Part shown: positions 42,842 to 64,000 of the stretch, one piece after another
Numbering within the stretch: the stretch's first letter is position 1
Layout of the letters: every line of letters starts with the position of its first letter
Source: Corythoichthys intestinalis
Lineage: Eukaryota; Chordata; Actinopteri; Syngnathiformes; Syngnathidae
Direction of reading: 5' to 3'
Length of the DNA stretch: 64,000 nt
Assembly (NCBI RefSeq): GCF_030265065.1
Contig: NC_080416.1
Location: forward strand, 5,393,501-5,457,500
Notes under the pieces: generated by a model
The model's database searches: none
The model's input: only the letters and a program-made list of their open reading frames with translations
What the model was told of the DNA's origin: nothing
Position numbers and translations under genes: made by a program

Positions 42842-42950
42842 CTGCGTACGTGAGAGAAAGCGACAGATCCGTTCGGGATCGAGGGGAATATTTAATCTGG
42901 CATCCAGCGAGGAAATCCGCCTCCACCTACCGGGATTAGGCAATTAAATG
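42842..42950 (-). promoter_or_regulatory. rcvrn: Recoverin-gene promoter and non-coding exon 1
   Basis: On the minus strand a donor CGCAG|GTAAG (boundary 42842) ends a short GC-moderate exon. About 45-50 bp upstream is a TATA-like TTAAATATT (42887-42895). Further upstream are TAATCC (42933-42938), the CRX/OTX site typical of photoreceptor genes, and TAATTG (42941-42946), a homeodomain site. The arrangement CRX - TATA-like - short 5' UTR exon suits photoreceptor expression. The start site itself is inferred, not seen. Confidence 0.55.
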
Positions 42951-43817
42951 GAATCACCCTGAGTTGAGGTAAAGTGAGGCGGGGCCACTCCATGTGAGGA
43001 CCGACACGCACGCTCAAGTGATGCTTTTTCATTTTTGTCACGAGTCACACTTTGTTCTGCGAGTAAAATGCTTTATTTTTCATACGTTGTCATGATCAAT
43101 CATAATGATGAACTTAAAATAGAAAAAAAACATTTTTTTTCTTTCCACAGCCAAGTGCCAAAGCCTATTGATGTGACATGTATAAAGAGCTGGATGTGAA
43201 AAGTCAGCAGTGTTCATTATTGGCGGCCATCTTAAAACAGTGGACCCTTTTGCAGTCAACCTTAAGTGAGTCATTTTCTCCTTCACTTTCAAAATGAAAA
43301 TTCTAGGCTGAAACGAACAACAGAATACGCAAAAACAAAGAGAAAAATGAAATTAATTACTTCAAATATTTTGTTTCACAAAGAAAACCGAAATTAAGCC
43401 ATCAATGAAAAACGAAACCGTGTGAAAATTGATTAATTTTGTAGTTTATTTCAAATTACCAACTGGCCCCCAGCGACTAAAATGTGATGTTAATCCAATG
43501 GCACTGACGCAAAATGGCCGACAAGTGATACTGGCTTTCTCTAAATCTGTGATATCCATGCCCAGGCCTGCTTGGGTTCCTCATCCTTGTGCACCTTTGA
43601 TTTCATAGTTCATACCCATACTCATCTCTCATTAAATGATATAGTATCGCACGGCACACACGCCTGATTATTATGGGATGTAGCAGAAGTTAAAATAAAC
43701 ATCAGATCAAGCGATTAAATGAAAGCGAGTCGTCGGAGATACAACTTTTGACCTCCCTGCGGGCCAAGAATTAGCGTGTCAATCCATCAGGTGGATTGAC
43801 GCGGCCTTCCGACCAAC

Positions 43818-43960
43818 TTAATACTCGGCGCACACCATCTGCTCTTTGGCCACTCGGGTGCCGCTTTCTGCCCGCTGCATGATGGGAAATTTCAAGAGAG
43901 TCTTGTATGGTTTGTATTTGGAGATAGCTATGGACACCTCTTTGGCCATGCCTTCTTTCT
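43818..43960 (-). other. Possible 3' coding exon of an unidentified gene
   Basis: Minus-strand frame KEGMAKEVSIAISKYKPYKT, then LLKFPIMQRAESGTRVAKEQ and MVCAEY followed by TAA. It follows a plausible acceptor (CCTATCAG|AGAAAG) and has balanced codon use, unlike the surrounding DNA. No upstream exon is seen before the repeat array at 44-46.4 kb, and I do not recognise the family. It could be the last exon of a gene with distant exons, or a pseudo-exon. Confidence 0.35.
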
Positions 43961-44039
43961 CTGATAGGTAGTTTGTCATGAATCTTTTAAAGTGCACAAA
44001 ATAAATTTTTGCACCTGCTTACTTTCCTCCGAAGGCCCT

Positions 44040-46380
44040 TAGTTCCAAAATTATAAATCTGTATTTACAGTTTGGCAATATGTGGGCACAGATTAGTAAA
44101 CCGCGGGTACAGATTAGTAAATTGTGTGGATTAATGCGTCGGTACAAATGACTAAACTGTGGGTGCATATTAGTATACTATGTGTACCTATTAGTAAACT
44201 AAACCCACAATTTAGCAATATGTGGGCACAGATTAGTAAACTGTGGGCACAGATTCACTAAATTGTATTTACAGTTTAGCAATATGTGGGCAGATTGGTA
44301 AACTGCGAGTACAGATTAGTAAATTGTGCAGATTATAGTGTTGGTACAAATGACTAAACTGCGGGCGCATATTGGTAAACTATAGCCACAGTTTGGCAAT
44401 ATGTGGGCACAGATTAGTAAACTGTGTGTACAGATTACTAAATTGTACCTACAGATTACTAACTGTGAGTTCATTTTATTAAACTTCGGGTGCAGATGAT
44501 GTATGCTATACCTACAGTTTAGTTATCGTAACCCACAGTTTAGCAATTTAGCAGAGATTAGCAAACTGTGAGTATTAATATGTGGGTACAGATTACTAAA
44601 CTGTACCCACAAATTACTAAACTGTGAGTGCATATTAGTAAACTATGGGCACATACAGTATATTAGTAAACTGTAGCCACAGTTTGGCAATATGTGGGCA
44701 CAGATTAGCAAACTGTGGGTACAGGTTACTAAACTGTACCCACAGTTTATTAAATTGAGGGTGCATATTAGTGATTTTTGAGAACAGATTAGTACACTAT
44801 ACCTACAGTTTAGTGGTCTTTACCCACAGTTTACTCAACTGTGGGTACAGATTACTAATCTGCGGCCGTTAATGTGTGGGTACATATTAGTAATGCAATG
44901 ATTAATCGATTAACTTGAGTATTCGATTAGAAAAAAAGATTTTAATTACATTTTGCTGCTTCAAGTATTCGTGCACTTAAAGTGGCGTTGTAATGGTTTA
45001 TTTTGAAAGTGTTTGCCTTTAGTTTTATTGATTTGGATGGATACACTGCCCTCTAGTCTGCCTCATTTCACATGGCTAAATCCAGCTGCTCCCTGTTAAG
45101 ACCAACATAAGTCTTAAAGTCGTAATTTCGTTTATCGGTATATTTAGCCGTTATTTGTAGGAATAGGTGTCTGAACCATTTCTTAAGAGCATTGTTAAAA
45201 GAAAAAAAAAAAAAACGTTAGCATTTTATAGCATTTAGGATAGCAGATTTTTGCCATTTAAATTCGCAAATTAGTCTTTTGTTGTACATAGATCCTCATT
45301 TATTTATTTTTTATAAAGTTTGATGTTCAGCTCAGGTATTTTAATTTTTTATGTTCCTTATCCAATTACTCGATTATGCGAACTAACTAGTGAATCGATT
45401 AATCGACTTCTAAAATCATCAATAGCTGCAGCTCTAGTACATATTACTAAACTGTATCCACAATTTACTAAACCGTGGGTGAATATTAGTAAACTAAAGG
45501 TACGTATGAGTAAAATGCACCCACAGTTTAGCGATATGTGGGCACAGATTAGGAAACGATGGGTACAGATTATTAAACTGTACCCACAGATTACTAAACT
45601 CTAGGTGCATATTAGTAAACTATGGGTACAGATTATTAATCTGTACCCTCAGTTTATTAAATTGAGGGTGCATATTAGTGATTTCTGAGTACAGGTGAGT
45701 ACACGACACCTATAGTTTAATGGTCTTTACCCAGTTTACCAAATTTGGTACAGATTACTAAATTGTGTGTGTTAATGTGTGGGTACAGATTACTAAACTG
45801 TACCCACAAATGACTAAACTGTAGGTGCATATAAGCAAATTAAAGGTACATATTTGTAAATAGTACTCACAATTTAGCCATCTGTGGGTATAGATGACTA
45901 AACTGTACCTACACATTACTAAACTGTGGGTGCATATTAGTAAACTGTGAGCACAGATTAGTATATTACACCTACAGTTTAGTAGTCTTTACGCAAAATC
46001 TAGCCATCTGTGGATACAGATTAGTGAATTGTGGCTACTGAAGCGTGGGTAAAGATTACTAAACTGTGGGTGCATATTAGCAAACTGTTGGTACAGATTA
46101 GTAAACTGTGTCTGTACCAACTGTTTTGTCATCTGTACCCACTACCCACAGATGACTAAATCATGGGTGGTGCAGATGAGAAAATTTTGAGTACAAATTA
46201 GATAACTGTACCTGCAGTTTATTAATTTATACACACAGTTTAACAATCTGTAAGTACAGATGAGTAAACTGTGGGTATAGATTACATAACTGTACCCAGA
46301 GATTATGCAACCGTGGGTACAGATTAGCAAACAGTACCACAGTTTACTAATCTGTACCCATAGTTTAGTAATCTGTTAAC
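44040..46380. repeat. Inverted-phrase array (GTGGGTACAGATTACTAAACTG family)
   Basis: About 20-22-bp phrases, GTGGGTACAGATTACTAAAC and its reverse complement GTTTAGTAATCTGTACCCAC, alternate irregularly together with GTGGGTGCATATTAGTAAAC. Both orientations are interleaved, so the array can fold into many hairpins. Interrupted at about 44898-45437 by a hAT-type element. Confidence 0.8.
44898..45437. mobile_element. hAT-type element with ATCGATTAATCGA ends
   Basis: Left GCAATGATTAATCGATTAAC and right GTGAATCGATTAATCGACTT ending ATCAATAGCTGCAGCTCTA are inverted. The array phrase TACATATTA occurs at both borders. Related to the outer element at 25391-28652. No transposase. Confidence 0.7.
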
Positions 46381-46394
46381 CTAATTTCATTATG

Positions 46395-46715
46395 TATGAA
46401 AAAAAAATTGTTCTCCCCTGGCACCAGGGGGGTAACATTGTTTCCACCATTTTGTGTCCGCCTTTTACAGGCAAAGGAAAACGATTGAAAAAGGGCGCAA
46501 GAGATTAATGAGGGAGTGTTCAGCCGCGGTGGCGAGTTGAAGCGGCCTAAAGAGGATTTGGCAGCGGAACAAAGCAACCGAATGGAAAAAAAGGGCCTTC
46601 CAGTGTCATCAAATCGCCTTGACCAGACTTTGGGGGACGTATTTTTAGAAGCGAAGTTCAAGATCATTGACGTCACGGTGAGGAGGATGTCTTCATCGCC
46701 ATGGTGATAAGAGCA
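46395..46715. other. Unique block with CRE-like site, function unknown
   Basis: Non-repetitive, GC-moderate sequence after the array. A full palindromic CRE (TGACGTCA, 46668-46675) lies near its end. A plus-strand open frame of about 60 codons (GGELKRPKEDLAAEQSNRME...) has no recognised domain. It may be a promoter, an unrecognised exon or part of an old element. Confidence 0.3.
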
Positions 46716-46719
46716 CCGC

Positions 46720-46806
46720 GCCATTGACAGCGATAGACGTCCGATTTATTTGGACTGGGTGGGGCCTCCCGAGTCCAAATGGATCAGACGTCTATCACTG
46801 TCAACA
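46720..46806. repeat. Palindromic TAGACGTCC repeat copy
   Basis: CATTGACAGCGATAGACGTC then CGATTTATTTGGACTGGGTG opposes CCGAGTCCAAATGGATCAGA and CGTCTATCACTGTCAA. Clear two-arm structure with a short GGGGCCTCC centre. Confidence 0.75.
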
Positions 46807-46829
46807 GATGTGAAAGAGTTCAAGGTAAA

Positions 46830-47500
46830 TATACTGTATTGTATTTATTTTTTTTGTACTTTCAAAAATGCATTTTAATTTTTTTAAAGAAAAAAAGGAA
46901 AAAGGTTCTAGAGATTAGTGATTTTACTTTTTTAAAGATTTTTTTAAAATCTATTTTTGCAATTTTAAACTATTTTTTCAATGGCAAGTAGCTAGTTAAC
47001 AATAAATATTGTTTATTTTTACTTAAAATATTTTTTGTAAAGGGAAAAACAAGATCCATTGATTTTAAAAAATTTTAAATATTTTTTATTTTAAAATGTT
47101 GTTAAAAATTACTTTTATTGAATTTAAACGATTTTAATTTTAAAAATTAATAGGAATATTTTTAAATTTTTCAGAAAAGAAAAAAAAATCGTTATTTCAA
47201 TTTTGATTTTTAAAAAAATCCATCCAAATAAAACTAAATATTCACTTTGTTAAATCTTTTCATTTTGTAATAATTGTATAATGAATTGTATTGTATAATA
47301 AATATTACTTAATAATCCAATCTAATATTTTTCTAATATATTTTTTTAATGAAAACAGTAAATATCTTTTTAATTTTTTTTAGGCCATGAAAAAAACTCA
47401 ATGAGCATTTTTCAATTATTATTTTTTAAATTATATTATTTTTATTATTATTATTTTCTATCTTTAATACCCAATCATTTTCACAGAAATTCCTATGATC
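46830..47500. other. AT-rich spacer 3' of tmem238
   Basis: A/T homopolymer-rich sequence with no gene or clear element. Confidence 0.5.
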
Positions 47501-47544
47501 AAAACAAACTCTTTTTTTTTTTTTTTTTTTTTCAAAAGGAGGCT

Positions 47545-47550
47545 TTTATT
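47545..47550 (-). terminator. tmem238: Poly(A) signal AATAAA, tmem238
   Basis: AATAAA on the minus strand about 75 bp after the tmem238 stop codon. Confidence 0.7.
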
Positions 47551-47625
47551 GAAATGTAACAGCAGACCATTGAGTAACAATATGAAATGTAAAGCACAAA
47601 AAAAAAAAAAAAAAAAACGGAAGAC

Positions 47626-48192
47626 TCAGCGGTGGATCCTGTACGTGAGGATCTTGCGACTGAGGTTGCGTGCCAGACGGTCCACGGCGCTGCCGACGTG
47701 TCCCAGCTCCTTTTTGGACGTCAGGCCTTCAATGTTGCCGCTGTACCACAAAACCCAGCCGGCCAGCGACATCAGCACCAACAGAGCACCTGAAAATATA
47801 CATTTTGGACATTAAAGTGCCATTGCCGATGATCGACATCCAATTGTATTGAAATTAGTTTATCATGAGTGGACGTCCGATCCATTGGAATTGGATTGGA
47901 CCCTCCCACTTTAAATGGATTGGACGTCTAGCTAGGATATGACCCTCCTACTTTAAATGGATTGGACGTCTAGCGGCGTCAGTGAGTTCAGAACACCATC
48001 CGTCAAAACGTCAATTTGTCTTCTTATATTTACTCACGTACCGCTGTAGACGAGCATATCGCCGAAGTCTCGACCTTTCACCTCCAGAGGGGCAAATACT
48101 CCCACCAGCAGGGCGGCGGCCCCCAGCACATCCAAGAGCACGGCGAAGGCCAGGGCCAGTTTGCAGCGGGACAATCCGTCACACAAGCCCAT
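47626..48192 (-). CDS. tmem238: Transmembrane protein 238
   Basis: Minus-strand exons 48192-48042 and 47789-47626 (TGA) encode 104 residues. There are two hydrophobic segments, LALAFAVLLDVLGAAALLVG and LVYSGALLVLMSLAGWVLWY, joined by a short loop (FAPLEVKGRDFGDM). The cytoplasmic-type tail is basic (AVDRLARNLSRKILTYRIHR). The pattern 'C-LAVLLD-LG-LL-G-FA - F-D-LVY-GALL - W--WY--NIE' matches the small TMEM238 family, whose function is not established. The start is fixed by an acceptor (CCTGCAG) five bases upstream. A 5' UTR exon probably lies at 48722 to about 48850. TMEM238 is on human 19q13.42, as are EPN1 and CCDC106. Confidence 0.85.
47816..47978. repeat. Cluster of palindromic repeat arms in tmem238 intron
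   Basis: At least three arms follow each other (GAGTGGACGTCCGATCCATT; TTTAAATGGATTGGACGTCT twice). The last two share ATATGACCCTCCTACTTTAA-like context, showing a small local duplication of the unit. Confidence 0.65.
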
Positions 48193-48509
48193 GTCGGCTG
48201 CAGGTTGCGGGAGATGGCTCGTTATATGCTGGACGGATCCATAAACACAAAAAATATTCACTCAGCCATTTAAAAAAAATATTCACAAAGCTGTAAAGAG
48301 AAGCTAAGAAATCAGCGAGGACACAAACACAAATGTATATACACTTGAACAGATTTTAAGTATCGATCCTGTATTTGATAGCAACAGTATCGATAATCAG
48401 TCATTTGTTTTTCACTACCACAGGTCAGAAATTTGTTGTCATGGGGTAAATTTGATTTTGAAGTACTTTTGATAAGAATGCAGGATATTTTCACATTATC
48501 CTTGTTAAC

Positions 48510-48568
48510 GCATTGGCTGCCCCCTCCCAGTCCAAATGGATTAGACGTCTAACACCGTCAATTGCACC
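48510..48568. repeat. Palindromic repeat, deleted copy
   Basis: CATTGGCTGCCCCCTCCCAG then TCCAAATGGATTAGACGTCT: the left arm is mostly missing. Lies in the 5' intron of tmem238. Confidence 0.55.
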
Positions 48569-48721
48569 TAAAGATAAGCAACAATTGCTGATTTCAGGTT
48601 AGTACTACTACGACTACTACAAGCAACAAATCAATTACAATTCACAGCAAAAGCAGGATTGGACGTCACTGTAAAAATGTAATATAATACTGAAAATCTT
48701 AAAATTTACTAAATAACTTAC

Positions 48722-49170
48722 TTGTTAGTTGCGCTGCATCAAATCCCTCTTTTGTCGTCTCCAATCTTTCTTTCCAGCTTCTTTTCCTTCAGTTTTTCAC
48801 TTCCGCATTTCATACCTGTTTCCCGCCCATGCATGACGTCACTCCTAGCGTGCGCGGGCACGTAGAGACCGCATCCATCCCCCCACAAAAACGCAGCCAT
48901 TCTATTGTTCAATATAATAAAAAATTAAATTAAATAAAATTTAAAAAAATAAAATTAAAAAAAAAAAAGACCGCAGCCAAACCAAATTAGCATCCGGGAT
49001 CTTCTATGCATTGCGCATGCGCCTTACCCTGACCACCTGTTCGGGCCCTTAATAATCAGTTAATTGCGCCCGCTGCCATCAGTGTCTTAACAGAAGTATA
49101 AAGCAAAACTTTCACCCGAGTTAGTTATTTGTCCAACTTTTGAATATTGAACGTGTGTTATCTTTCCAAA
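48722..49170. promoter_or_regulatory. Shared promoter region between tmem238 (-) and ccdc106 (+)
   Basis: The start codons of the divergent genes are 979 bp apart. A minus-strand donor (AACAA|GTAAGT, boundary 48722) marks a tmem238 5' UTR exon, and ccdc106 starts at 49171. Between them is a full CRE (TGACGTCA, 48834-48841) in a CpG-richer stretch (CTAGCGTGCGCGGGCACG). The GCATGCGCCTTACC element near 49015 resembles an NRF1 site (GCGCATGCGC). Activity is inferred from the arrangement. Confidence 0.5.
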
Positions 49171-57150
<7,980 letters not shown>

Positions 57151-57345
57151 CCTCCACGTACTCTGATTTTCCACTGCTGACCTCAAGAAAAACGGCAACT
57201 TCCGTGCTGCTTTATTTGTGTATTTGTATTCATCTATTTTGCAATGAAAGTTGAGAAGTGACCTCAGTTTTTGGAGATCTGTTTATACGTTCAGGTTTTG
57301 CACAATTTGCCGTGTTTGTTTTTTAGCTCCTTCTGTTGAAATTAT

Positions 57346-57351
57346 ATTAAA
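57346..57351 (+). terminator. ccdc106: Poly(A) signal ATTAAA, ccdc106
   Basis: ATTAAA 196 bp after the ccdc106 stop, before the palindromic repeat. It is the most plausible signal in the short gap to the convergent eno2. Confidence 0.5.
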
Positions 57352-57504
57352 AGTTGGATTTTCTTTGCATCAAGTTGAGATTTATCTTTTAAAACAAGAT
57401 TTAAAAAAACGGTTGTTTCAAACTGAGCGCATCACTGCAGCGCCCTCACGTTGACGCAGTCAATAGTGCAGTTTGAGAAATTTAATTTATGGATTTTTTG
57501 TAAT

Positions 57505-57592
57505 GGTTGTCATTGACTGCAATAGACGTCCAATTCATGTTGCTGTCCAACACCCTTCTAGGTAAAATGGATTGGACGTTTATCACCGTCAA
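57505..57592. repeat. Palindromic TAGACGTCCAATTC repeat between convergent genes
   Basis: GTCATTGACTGCAATAGACG then TCCAATTCATGTTGCTGTCC faces GGTAAAATGGATTGGACGTT then TATCACCGTCAAT. Sits between the 3' ends of ccdc106 and eno2. Confidence 0.75.
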
Positions 57593-58055
57593 TAAAAATT
57601 ATAATCTGGCGCTACTTTGGTGACGTCACGCCGCTCAACCTGACAGATCATTTCACGTTCGCTAAAATGACGAAAATAAAACGACACACATCTGAAACCG
57701 TAAATGATTTAATTTCTCACATTTGCATCGGCAGCTTCTTATTGTTCCTTTAAATCTCTTACAGTAAGTCTCATTCACGACGTCAGAGTCACAAGCAAAA
57801 GGAGGAGAAACAAGAAGAAGAGAAGGAAAAGAGGAGGGTTAGTGCGTGTGGGTTTGACCTTTTCTTGACAAATTTCTTTTCCGACTACTCGTAAAACTAC
57901 ATTAACAGTGCATGTCTGGCTTTTGAACCCCACTTGGGCGTGTGTGACGTCATAGGAGTTCAGTGCATATTTGAATTTTGCGTATTTTTGTGTGTAAGTG
58001 TGTGTGGTATGGCTCAGTGCTTGCGTGCTTTTGTTTGTTTGTGTGAGTGTGTAGT

Positions 58056-61517
<3,462 letters not shown>

Positions 61518-61770
61518 CTACAAAAAGACCAGTGCAATATCGCCGTCAACAAAATCAAAAAGGGACCACTTTTAAAGCCTCCTTTCAGAACCTAAACTAG
61601 GGCTGCCATACACGGAGTTTAAAATTAAGAGTTTTGCGGTAAAACATTGTCTATAAAAGTTGTAAAGCAATACAAAAAACAACTAAAATGAATGAAATGA
61701 ACAAAAATATATATTTTTATAATGGGTCAAAATTATTTTTCGAACAGATCATGTGACTAGCACCTTAGAC

Positions 61771-62006
61771 CGGGGGTCTCCAACCCAGTCCTCAAGGCCC
61801 ACTGTGGGTCCTGGTTTTTGTTCCAGCTGATCCAGCAGAGACAGTTGAACCAATGAGGCTTCTGCTAAAACAAGCCACACCTGACTGCAATCAACTGATT
61901 GCACTTGTAAAACACCAGATTGGGGAAAAAGTGTTGTCATCTTGTTCGGTAAGAATGAAATCCTGCACCCACAGTGGGCCTTAGTGGAATAGGTTGGGGA
62001 CCCCTG
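61771..62006. mobile_element. hAT-type MITE, 236 bp, perfect target duplication
   Basis: Ends CGGGGGTCTCCAACCCAGTC and AGGTTGGGGACCCCTG are inverted repeats, flanked by CCTTAGAC on both sides (61763-61770 and 62007-62014). Sub-terminal CCCACTGTGGGTCC and CACCCACAGTGGGCC also pair. It lies in an eno2 intron and has no coding potential. Confidence 0.9.
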
Positions 62007-62058
62007 CCTTAGACTGTCATTTGCTTGGCCAAAACCACCCAATGACCGAAGAGGCAAG

Positions 62059-62391
62059 ATGGGTATACGTAATTTTTTCAAACCTAAGCTTTCAAAAGCG
62101 ACAACTACTACTGAACAAGAACCAAGGATTGATAATGTGGACCATGAAACGCCAGACAGCACCGCCAGAATGGTGAGCGGGGTTTCAATTTGCCACACTA
62201 AAGACGCTAATTGTACAACAGAGCCACCACCGGTGTCTTGCCAATGTAGTTACCCCCGTCAAAAATTGTATCCCCTGGCCAAAGGAGCGCACGCACACAC
62301 ACACATTAGTTATGAGTTATGTCGACTTAAACAATTAATTGAAGCCAGAAAAGAACCACAATTATACATTTTGGATGTCAACGTTTATTAA
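62059..62391 (+). other. Open frame of 110 codons, possibly a transposase N-terminal remnant
   Basis: MGIRNFFKPKLSKATTTTEQ followed by EPRIDNVDHETPDSTARM resembles the 'FFKPK'-type N-terminus seen in some hAT/ZMYM-like transposases. The rest shows no domain. It overlaps the left arm of the inverted repeat at 62241-62638, so it is likely transposon-derived rather than a host gene. Confidence 0.3.
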
Positions 62392-62638
62392 ATTGTAGAA
62401 ACATCCTCCATACAGGATTTGAAATGCAGTAATAACAGTTATAGGTAATTCTACGAGTGAAACAGTAAAACGTTACGTTATACGATAATTTTTTTTTTTT
62501 TTTTTTTTGTGATGGATGGTTTTATGTTTTAAAACCTTGTGGATAACTACATCACCAAAACACGGAAAGTAAGCAAATCAGTGCAGCGCAGTGGCTCCGT
62601 CCAGGGGATACAATTTTTGACAGGGGTAACTACATTTG
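62241..62638. repeat. 38-bp inverted repeat 322 bp apart
   Basis: 62241-62278 (CCAATGTAGTTACCCCCGTC ...) and 62601-62638 (... GGGGTAACTACATTTG) are inverted complements at 36 of 38 positions. They could be the terminal repeats of a small element or internal arms of a larger one. No clear target duplication was seen. Confidence 0.7.
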
Positions 62639-62639
62639 C

Positions 62640-64000
62640 ACGACACGGTGGGCATACCATATTCAATGGACGGCGATCTTGGTGAAAAGTATAGCTGTCC
62701 TAAGCAACCTGATTTAGAATTCCCCTAAAGAAACACGAGAAACAAAAAACACTAATTTTCAACTTATTATTATAAATATTCTTGTAAGTTCATTTTATTG
62801 TTGACACTGCGTTTCGGGGTCATCGACATTTTGTGCCCCCCCAGCCCCAAAAGTCAAACTCCACAATTAGCCGACTAATCAGCAACTAATTTATGAGTAA
62901 GTATTTTGTTAGTTGATTTAAATGTATAAAAAGGTCCAAATCCTCTTTTTTTGTGAAAAGTATGTATTAAGATTATTTATTGACTTATCTACATTTTAAA
63001 TAAAAATGAGTGAAAAAAAAGTCCCAAATAAAAAAAAATATATATTTAAATTTAAAAAAAAAACAACAACTAAAAACGCAACTGCAGGTGTTACTTTGGC
63101 GCCATCGTGTGGCATCTTGAGGAAAGTGATATTTTGTGAGTTCAAGCAACACTTGGTAACTTTTCAGTTTTGGTCGATTTTAGCGACACCGGTAGACAAA
63201 AGCAGTAGTGTTTTTCTTTAAGGAAGACTGCGTTTCAAATGAGGACCAGCGCGCACCCGCGCAGTGTCCTAAAATCATCAATCAATCAAAAATCAATCTC
63301 TAGGTCACCTGTCAGCACATTTTTTGTTTTTTTTTGTGTGGCATGGTTCCTGCCACCCTCTTCAAAGTTAATTTGTGCCATTGAATGCGATCATTCAACT
63401 AGTTGTCAGCAATGTTGTCAGTTTACTGTAATCTGATTACTTTCTTTCAGTAACGATTAATCTAACGCGTTCATTTTTCTACACCAGTAATCTGATTAAC
63501 GTTAGTTTCCTTAGTGTCTCTGCGTTACTATTTTTTCAGTGCCTCATAATGTATGTAGAATAGAATATTGTAGTCATGTACGAAGAGCATTTTGAATACA
63601 AAATGCTAAAATAAAAGGTTCCCGGTACGTGTTTCCATGACAACCTCTTAGCTATTTCCTGTTTTGGTCTCGCGTCACATGTGTTGTGGGACTGAAAGGT
63701 GTGGGCCAGGCGGGTGGACATTCGAGCCGAGTCTTGAGACGTTGCGAGAGAATGTTGATCTGTGGATATCCTTGAATGAAAGTGAGTATTTTTTCTTCAT
63801 TCTGGAGGGTATCAGCAAAAGGTTGGATGCCCTACATGCGCGGCCGTTTCGTAGCTTTGCCGTAGCAACGACGGGCAGTCATCGCTCCAAGTTGGCAAGC
63901 TTTGTTTACATCATATGCGTGTTGCAGATTTATGCCTTGAGGTGATGTGTTCGTTTAGCATCTGTGGGATGTGTTGCAATTCTGATTGAGTGTAAAGTAC
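62640..64000. other. eno2 upstream intron / flank, no gene recognised
   Basis: AT-rich to 63100, then mixed. At 63410-63550 TAATCTGATTACTTTCTTTC and CAGTAATCTGATTAACGTTA are typical of a common fish hAT-type repeat. At 63640-63790 a GC-richer stretch ends GAATGAAAGTGAGT and could be an exon on the plus strand (TGTGGTTC-like, no domain). No N-terminal enolase exon was found on the minus strand. Confidence 0.35.

Noticed and set aside
57781-57850. Lys/Glu-rich plus-strand segment AAAGGAGGAGAAACAAGAAG
   Set aside because: Simple purine-rich sequence in the eno2 3' region, with no start or downstream frame of note.
63664-63945. 93-codon plus-strand frame near the window end (ETLRENVDLWISLNESEYFF)
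   Set aside because: There is no recognised domain, the frame runs through a GTGAGT donor-like site, and the window ends before context can be judged.

Overview
The window is a piece of a ray-finned fish chromosome, most likely a percomorph teleost. The evidence is multi-exon genes with short GT-AG introns, Tc1 transposons, many small hAT-type elements with 8-bp target duplications, a piggyBac-type element at TTAA, and AT-rich introns. A short palindromic repeat with the core TAGACGTCCAATCC recurs at more than a dozen sites. It may point to a narrower group (I suspect syngnathiform-like fish), but I cannot confirm that.

Layout. 0.3-1.1 kb: last two exons of an SBK-family kinase (+). 1.55-4.06 kb: a degenerate phrase repeat with nested transposons. 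5.1-11.2 kb: an epsin-family endocytic adaptor (+) with a very expanded DPF array. 11.2-24.5 kb: AT-rich tandem repeats, a large 'tttcaacattt' array with two insertions, two uncertain exons and two Tc1 elements. 24.6-33.6 kb: a GSG1L2-type claudin-fold membrane protein (+). 34.1-35.7 kb: a composite Tc1 fossil. 37.7-42.95 kb: a recoverin/visinin photoreceptor calcium sensor (-) with a CRX-type promoter. 43.8-46.4 kb: an uncertain 3' exon and an inverted-phrase array. 47.6-48.85 kb: tmem238 (-). 49.2-57.2 kb: ccdc106 (+), apparently sharing a promoter region with tmem238. 58.06-61.5 kb: the C-terminal six exons of eno2 (-), convergent with ccdc106 and carrying a 308-bp higher-order repeat in an intron. 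61.8-64 kb: hAT fragments, with nothing else recognised.

The genes are ordinary, separately transcribed vertebrate genes and do not form a pathway. They combine neighbours that in human lie on 19q13 (EPN1, CCDC106, TMEM238, SBK2/3), 17p13 (GSG1L2, RCVRN) and 12p13 (ENO2), as expected for one ancestral paralogon kept compact in fish.

The most striking item is the epsin. Its ENTH domain is conventional, but the tail carries about 34 DPF and 4 DPW AP-2-binding motifs in an 8-residue tandem repeat. I see no UIM and no C-terminal NPF cluster. A 60-nt stop-free intron also splits its phosphoinositide-binding residues. No ribosomal RNA, tRNA or CRISPR array was seen.
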